From positions 1 through 10,252 of the forward strand of contig JASJBQ010000187.1 in assembly GCA_030066455.1 (NCBI GenBank): a stretch of 10,252 bases of DNA, given 5' to 3'. This document shows positions 6,549 to 10,252 of this stretch, piece after piece. The position numbers and the translations under genes were made by a program. This DNA is from Desulfobacterales bacterium (lineage in GTDB: Bacteria > Desulfobacterota > Desulfobacteria > Desulfobacterales > UBA5852). Positions within the stretch are counted from its first letter, which is position 1, and every line of letters starts with the position of its first letter. Below the pieces are notes generated by a model. It ran no database searches. It saw only the letters and a list, made by a program, of their open reading frames with translations, and was not told where the DNA came from.

Positions 6549-6583
6549 AGGCGTTTTCTCCACGGGGCCATTGAGGGCAACGA

Positions 6584-7366
6584 TTAAATCAGGTGCGTGA
6601 ATTCGGTGCGAATGACGTTCATCAACTCCCGGCCGATCCGAACCCCGAAGTCGATCATCTGGGGTCCGTAGCGCTTTCCCGTATCGCTGCGGAAGGTCGA
6701 CTTGATTTCCTCGAGCTTGCGCATACCGCCGGGGTAGCGCGCCACAAACACCGCAAGGGGCGGATTGTAGAACGTGACCATGTCCCAGAGCGTGTCTGTG
6801 AAATTGTCGGGGCCCCAGCGGAATTTGTCGGCATCATAAAGGCAGTCGGACATCAGGGTCGCCTCGGGCCTGGGCGGGGGCTGGACGCGCTGAAAAGCCT
6901 CGTGGTTGCGAATGGCGTAGCAGACGAAATCAACTTCACGCGGCGTGAGGTCGAACACGGCCAGCGCTTGGCGCGCAAACGCCGCCCCGGCCTTGGCGTG
7001 GTGCCGCTCCTTGCGGCGCATGTCGTGCAAGAGGCCGGCCGCCTGCACCAGGATAAGGTTGCGTTCGGCCGCGGCCGGCACCATGCCGATGCCTTCGCAT
7101 TCGATCAGCATCAGCGCACCGGCATCCCGTGCGACCTTGCGCGCGTGAGTCAAGCCGTGCCCGAAATCATTTTCAATGCTCTGGCGGACCAGGGTGAAAA
7201 CGTCCGCCAGCAGGGCGTTACCCTGCAGGGTCTCGCGGGACCGCTCGATGGCCGAACCGTGAACACGGTAAAAATCGGCCACGGGCAGACGGCCGGCGAT
7301 CTCGCGGGCTTTTTCCCGTAATACGGCGTACACGGGCCCCATGTCCTGGTTTTCAGGCGTTTTCAT
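6584..7366 (-). CDS. HD-domain protein, putative metal-dependent phosphohydrolase
   Basis: The 260-aa protein contains an HD core: His74 in GHGLTHARKV, His114-Asp115 in LLHDMRRKERHH, His155 in AIRNHE, and Asp180 in DADKFRWGPDN. These fit a metal-dependent phosphohydrolase of the YedJ-like or HDIG-like group; the substrate (nucleotide or other phosphoester) is unknown. The reading frame stays open back to 7480, but that longer start would lie just upstream of, and translate through, the intrinsic terminator at 7427-7466. I therefore start at ATG 7366. Its Shine-Dalgarno is weak (GAAAAG further upstream), and Met at 7342 is an alternative. It is followed after 35 nt by the DUF2959 gene. No evident link to the neighbouring nrdJ beyond possible nucleotide chemistry. 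Confidence 0.85.
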   Translation of the reverse strand: MKTPENQDMGPVYAVLREKAREIAGRLPVADFYRVHGSAIERSRETLQGNALLADVFTLVRQSIENDFGHGLTHARKVARDAGALMLIECEGIGMVPAAAERNLILVQAAGLLHDMRRKERHHAKAGAAFARQALAVFDLTPREVDFVCYAIRNHEAFQRVQPPPRPEATLMSDCLYDADKFRWGPDNFTDTLWDMVTFYNPPLAVFVARYPGGMRKLEEIKSTFRSDTGKRYGPQMIDFGVRIGRELMNVIRTEFTHLI

Positions 7367-7426
7367 CTTGGCGCTAATTTCTTTTCGTCCACCGGATCGG
7401 GTACGGCCGGAGGGTCGGCCGCCCAC

Positions 7427-7466
7427 AAAAAAGGGAGATCGCATTGCGCGGAATGCGTCTCCCTTT
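7427..7466 (-). terminator. Intrinsic terminator of the exported-protein gene
   Basis: On the minus strand AAAGGGAGA (7466-7458) pairs with TCTCCCTTT (7438-7430), and an inner AATGCG/CGCATT pair (7452-7457 with 7440-7445) extends the stem past a single bulged base to a 6-nt loop. The stem runs into a six-T tract. It lies 70 nt past the stop codon at 7536 and separates that gene from the HD-domain gene. Confidence 0.85.
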
Positions 7467-7493
7467 GAATGCCGGCTCAAAGCGGTCGATACG

Positions 7494-7515
7494 AACGGGC
7501 CCCGATAAGCCCGTT
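7494..7515. repeat. Hairpin AACGGGC-N8-GCCCGTT just after the exported-protein gene
   Basis: A perfect 7-bp stem with an 8-nt loop lies 20 nt beyond the stop codon and just upstream of the terminator. It has no T tract, so it may protect the mRNA 3' end or be an accessory terminator stem. Confidence 0.5.
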
Positions 7516-7535
7516 ATACGGCCGCCGGGCACAAC

Positions 7536-8018
7536 CTACATGGTGAATTGCAGATCGTGATTGCAGACCTTCCACTGATCGCCCTCTTTTACCAGGTCCA
7601 TGGTTTCGTCCAGGTGGTAGGCTTCTCCCAGACCCCACATCTTGGCGAAAGCGGCAAAGACCGGGTGGATGCTGCGCCGCATTTCCGAATTCAGGTGAAC
7701 CTGGGCGGTCTGTTCGTCCTGCGCGAGAACCGAGGATTCCACCTGAAACAGCTGCATGCGCATGTATCCGGGGCTGAAGCCGCGTTTGTGGGCCTGAATC
7801 GCCATATCGTGAATGAGGTTGTCCACGGATGCTTTATCGGCAGCCAGATCGGCACACATGCGCTCGGTCATTTCCGGATCCAGCTTAAAAAATGCCCGGG
7901 TAAATTCTTCCGCGGCCCGCGCGGGGGTCTCCTTACTGTCAGCAGCCACCAGGATGGCCTGCACACATACGCCCAGGAGCACAACCAGAGCGAGCGTCAT
8001 GTAGTCACGGATCTTCAT
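7536..8018 (-). CDS. Small exported protein of unknown function, NTF2-like/DUF4878-style
   Basis: The 160-aa product begins with a typical signal sequence (MKIRDY, then a hydrophobic stretch 7-25) with a plausible signal peptidase site after VAA near residue 26. The mature part opens with TPARAAEEFTRAFFKLDPEMTERM and ends with DQWKVCNHDLQFTM, a pattern of small NTF2-like or DUF4878-like periplasmic proteins; this is a weak resemblance and no function is assigned. Two mature cysteines (in ERMCADLA and WKVCNHD) could form a disulfide. The start is supported by AAAGGAG 11 nt upstream. It appears monocistronic, with a terminator behind it. Confidence 0.8.
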   Translation of the reverse strand: MKIRDYMTLALVVLLGVCVQAILVAADSKETPARAAEEFTRAFFKLDPEMTERMCADLAADKASVDNLIHDMAIQAHKRGFSPGYMRMQLFQVESSVLAQDEQTAQVHLNSEMRRSIHPVFAAFAKMWGLGEAYHLDETMDLVKEGDQWKVCNHDLQFTM

Positions 8019-8088
8019 CGAATGGGATCTCCTTTCGTCTCACCTGCGGATTTTAGCGGCCGCCATCCAGACAACCGGATACGGGCCC

Positions 8089-8117
8089 TCGATATCACAG
8101 AATCCCCGGACTGCCAA
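8089..8117 (-). promoter_or_regulatory. Candidate promoter of the exported-protein gene
   Basis: On the minus strand TTGGCA (8117-8112) and TATCGA (8094-8089) are separated by 17 nt, matching consensus at 5 of 6 and 3 of 6 positions. It is about 70 nt from the start codon. The -10 is poor, so this is only a candidate. Confidence 0.25.
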
Positions 8118-8214
8118 GCCCCGCCCCCTGTGGCGGATCAGGACGAAAGAATAATATCGGCAGCGGCGGTGCCCGCGCGGGGGGTTTTCTCCGTTATGTT
8201 GGGCCAAATAGAAC

Positions 8215-8235
8215 TTGACACACAATATGTTGTAT
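8215..8235 (+). promoter_or_regulatory. NrdR-box-like palindrome overlapping a TTGACA -35 hexamer, upstream of nrdJ
   Basis: ACACAATATGTTGTAT (8220-8235) matches the NrdR consensus ACACWATATATWGTGT at 14 of 16 positions. It directly follows a consensus TTGACA (8215-8220). NrdR boxes usually come as a pair about 31 nt apart; at 8189-8204, 31 nt upstream, only the right half resembles a box (9 of 16). The element is 228 nt before the nrdJ start, implying a long leader, and no good -10 follows. Confidence 0.6.
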
Positions 8236-8337
8236 GAGAGATCAAACCTCGTCGCTGGTTTTTCGTGGAACCGCCTTTCTTCCGCCATCGTCAGCGGCCA
8301 TTGGAAGTATTTCTTGCGGGCAGAATCTCGATTTCTC

Positions 8338-8366
8338 TTGACGGAAATCAGAAAATCGCCGATACA
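8338..8366 (+). promoter_or_regulatory. Alternative candidate nrdJ promoter
   Basis: TTGACG (8338-8343) and GATACA (8361-8366) are separated by 17 nt and match consensus at 5 of 6 and 3 of 6 positions. This would give a leader of about 90 nt rather than over 200. Confidence 0.25.
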
Positions 8367-8462
8367 GCGGTGCTTTTCACTTCATCCTGATGACATGCGC
8401 AAACCATTACTATCGCGGCGGCCCCCGGCCGGCTATACCGAGATCTACGAGTTGGAGGCAGT

Positions 8463-10252
8463 ATGGGCGAAAGATGTAAATTTGTTTTAACTCAAGACGG
8501 CCGTCTGGACCTGTCGACCCACCGCTGGGACGACCATCGCTTTACGGATTTGCTGACGCGCGGCAAGGCGGTCAATACCGATACGGCCATGAATATCAGC
8601 CGCCATTTGCGCGAGCAGATCGACCGCATCGATGCCCGGACGATCAACCTCACCGCCATCGAGAAAATGATCGACGAGAAGCTTCAGGAATTCGGGCTGG
8701 ATCCGTCCGATCCGGTGCGGCTGGACGGGTCGATATTCAAGAAAAAAGGCCCGGTCCTCAGTGGCAACGCCAAAACCGTGCTTGAACGGCGCTACCTCAA
8801 GAAAGACCCCAAGGGGAAGGTGATCGAAAGCCCGGAAAAAATGTTCCGCCGCGTGGCGCGCCATATCGCCAAGGCCGAAAAACACTACGGCAGCGCGGAG
8901 CGCATCGAAGAGATCGAAGAAGCATTTTACGACCTGATGACCGAATTCCGCTTTCTGCCGAATTCACCCACCCTAATGAACGCCGGACGCCGTCTGGGGC
9001 AGCTGGCCGCCTGTTTCGTCCTGCCCATCGAAGACAGCATGGAGGGCATCTTCACGTCGCTGCACAACTCCGCTCTGATCCACAAGTCCGGCGGCGGCAC
9101 CGGTTTCTCGTTCTCGCGTCTGCGGCCCAAGGACAGCCGCGTCGGGACGACGGGCGGGGTGGCGTCCGGACCGGTTTCCTTTATGAAAATCTTCAACACC
9201 GCCACCGAACAGGTCAAGCAGGGCGGCACCCGGCGGGGTGCCAACATGGCGATCCTCAGGGTGGATCACCCCGACATCCTCGAATTCATCCATTGTAAAA
9301 AGGAAGACGGGACCCTGAACAATTTCAATATCTCGGTCGGCGTGACCGATGCTTTCATGCAAGCCGCGGCCGAGGGTCGCGACTACGCGCTGATCGACCC
9401 CCGGGACGGCAGCGTCGCCGGCGAGCTCGACGCCCTTGAGGTCTACACCACGCTGGTGGAGCAGGCCTGGGACAACGGCGATCCCGGCATCATTTTCCTC
9501 GACCGCCTGAACCAGGACAATCCCACCCCCGAGCTGGGTGCGATCGAAAGCACCAACCCTTGCGGCGAGCAGCCGCTGCTGCCCAACGAGGCCTGTAATC
9601 TGGGTTCGGTCAATCTGGCCAAATTCGTGATCGACGAAGGCGGCTCACCCGTCATCGACTACGACGAGTTGAGAGAAACCGTCCAACTGGCCGTGCGTTT
9701 TCTGGACAACACCATCGACCGCTCCCGCTATCCCCTGCCCGAAATCGACGCCATGGTCAAAGGCAACCGCAAGATCGGTTTGGGCGTCATGGGATTTGCC
9801 GACATGCTCTACCAACTCGGCGTTCCCTACAATTCGGAACAAGCCCTTAAAACCGCCGAAGCCGTAATGGGCACCATCCAGAAAGCGGCCCGGGAGGCCT
9901 CCCGCAAGCTGGCCGCAGAGCGCGGCGCCTTCCCCAACTGCGATCGAAGCATATATAAAAACCACCCGGACGGCCCCCTGCGCAACGCCACCACGACCAC
10001 CATCGCGCCCACCGGCACCTTGAGTATCATTGCCGGCTGCTCCAGCGGCATCGAACCCCTCTTCGCCCTGAGTTTCGTGCGCACGGTCATGGACAACGAC
10101 CGGCTGATGGAGGTCAACCCGCATTTTGCCGCGGCCGCGCGGGAAGCCGGTTTTTACACGGACGACCTGATGAGCGAGATTGCGGCCCGGGGGTCGATCC
10201 ACGGGATGGACAATATCCCGCCCGAAATCCGCAAAATCTACGTGACCGCCCA
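8463..10252 (+). CDS. nrdJ: Class II (adenosylcobalamin-dependent) ribonucleotide reductase, C-terminus off the window
   Basis: 596 codons are visible from ATG 8463 (GGAGG 4 nt upstream) to the window edge. The enzyme reduces ribonucleotides to deoxyribonucleotides using adenosylcobalamin, so it works with or without oxygen. The key residues are present: NPCGE with Asn365, the thiyl-radical Cys367 and Glu369, and redox cysteines Cys184 (in AACFVLP) and Cys378 (in NEACNLGSVNL). The Cys367-to-Cys378 spacing of 11 equals that of the Thermotoga maritima enzyme (322/333). Phosphate and barrel motifs include KSGGGTGFSFSRLRP (208-222), KQGGTRRGANMA (252-263), and TTTIAPTGTLS (511-521). Residues 1-80 (FVLTQDGRLD at 7-16, then helices ending in IEKMIDEKLQEFGL) look like a divergent ATP-cone. 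The missing C-terminus should hold the rest of the barrel and perhaps the Cys-rich tail. Transcription is probably under NrdR control. Confidence 0.96.
   Translation, partial: MGERCKFVLTQDGRLDLSTHRWDDHRFTDLLTRGKAVNTDTAMNISRHLREQIDRIDARTINLTAIEKMIDEKLQEFGLDPSDPVRLDGSIFKKKGPVLSGNAKTVLERRYLKKDPKGKVIESPEKMFRRVARHIAKAEKHYGSAERIEEIEEAFYDLMTEFRFLPNSPTLMNAGRRLGQLAACFVLPIEDSMEGIFTSLHNSALIHKSGGGTGFSFSRLRPKDSRVGTTGGVASGPVSFMKIFNTATEQVKQGGTRRGANMAILRVDHPDILEFIHCKKEDGTLNNFNISVGVTDAFMQAAAEGRDYALIDPRDGSVAGELDALEVYTTLVEQAWDNGDPGIIFLDRLNQDNPTPELGAIESTNPCGEQPLLPNEACNLGSVNLAKFVIDEGGSPVIDYDELRETVQLAVRFLDNTIDRSRYPLPEIDAMVKGNRKIGLGVMGFADMLYQLGVPYNSEQALKTAEAVMGTIQKAAREASRKLAAERGAFPNCDRSIYKNHPDGPLRNATTTTIAPTGTLSIIAGCSSGIEPLFALSFVRTVMDNDRLMEVNPHFAAAAREAGFYTDDLMSEIAARGSIHGMDNIPPEIRKIYVTA

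Larger units (their letters stand above)
8019..8462. other. Divergent intergenic region between the exported-protein gene and nrdJ
   Basis: This 444-nt stretch has no ORF I trust. It holds an NrdR-like box with an overlapping TTGACA near 8215-8235, a second candidate nrdJ promoter at 8338-8366, and a candidate minus-strand promoter at 8089-8117. It also has small stems (8121-8125 with 8132-8136; GATTTC 8330-8335 with GAAATC 8344-8349). I looked for a cobalamin riboswitch, which would suit a B12-dependent enzyme, and found no B12-box-like core. GGAGG at 8454-8458 is the nrdJ ribosome binding site. Confidence 0.6.

Noticed and set aside
8040..8288. 82-codon minus-strand frame in the nrdJ upstream region
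   Set aside because: No good Shine-Dalgarno, unlikely composition, and it covers the NrdR-like box and promoter signals.
8302..8317. Sigma-54-like TGG...TTGC site
   Set aside because: The GG and GC are separated by 11 nt instead of the required 10, and the flanks match poorly.
8019..8462. Cobalamin riboswitch before nrdJ
   Set aside because: Expected on functional grounds, but no B12-box-like core or matching stem arrangement is visible.
8215..8490. 91-codon plus-strand frame overlapping the nrdJ start
   Set aside because: It lies in the nrdJ leader in another frame and resembles nothing.

Overview
The window is GC-rich and almost entirely coding. It looks like a chromosomal segment of an anaerobic, metabolically versatile bacterium, most plausibly a Desulfobacterota (Desulfosarcina/Desulfococcus-type) sulfate reducer. 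This is inferred from the adenosylcobalamin-dependent class II ribonucleotide reductase, the lipid/CoA-ester enzyme cluster, a DUF2959 protein, the codon style and the long hairpin repeats between genes. No rRNA or other taxonomic marker is present, so the assignment is tentative.

Left part (1-4740, minus strand): a putative acyl-CoA catabolic operon, read right to left. It begins with a TetR-family regulator (4737-4096). After 31 nt comes a 706-aa multifunctional beta-oxidation protein (4064-1944) with the order hydratase-2 (MaoC-like hot dog), MFE-2-type SDR dehydrogenase, SCP2 sterol carrier. After a 393-nt gap comes a second fusion protein (1550 to beyond base 1): HMG-CoA-synthase/thiolase-like domain, zinc-ribbon/OB-fold (DUF35) domain, and the start of another SDR domain. 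The two SDR-coding segments are identical over the 80 nt visible in this window, with identity starting exactly at the domain boundary. By eye the synthase-like domain lacks the usual Cys-His-Asn catalytic residues. The 393-nt gap holds two adjacent long imperfect hairpins (1669-1811 and 1817-1942) that look like mobile or regulatory repeat elements. Together the genes could hydrate, oxidise and cleave an enoyl-CoA; the substrate is unknown, and the SCP2 domain hints at something bulky and hydrophobic.

Middle (4738-5826): a divergent intergenic region carries a perfect 20-bp palindrome (4763-4782), the likely TetR operator, and a second inverted repeat. To its right a metallo-beta-lactamase-fold hydrolase (4942-5826) is read on the plus strand.

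Right-centre (5880-8018, minus strand): three small genes. They are an exported 160-aa protein of unknown function (8018-7536) followed by a hairpin and a good intrinsic terminator, then an HD-domain phosphohydrolase-like protein (7366-6584) and a DUF2959 coiled-coil, probably membrane-anchored protein (6548-5880), the last two probably co-transcribed.

Right end (8463 to beyond 10252, plus strand): nrdJ, class II ribonucleotide reductase, with all catalytic residues visible. Its 444-nt upstream region holds a strong NrdR-box-like palindrome overlapping a consensus -35 hexamer.
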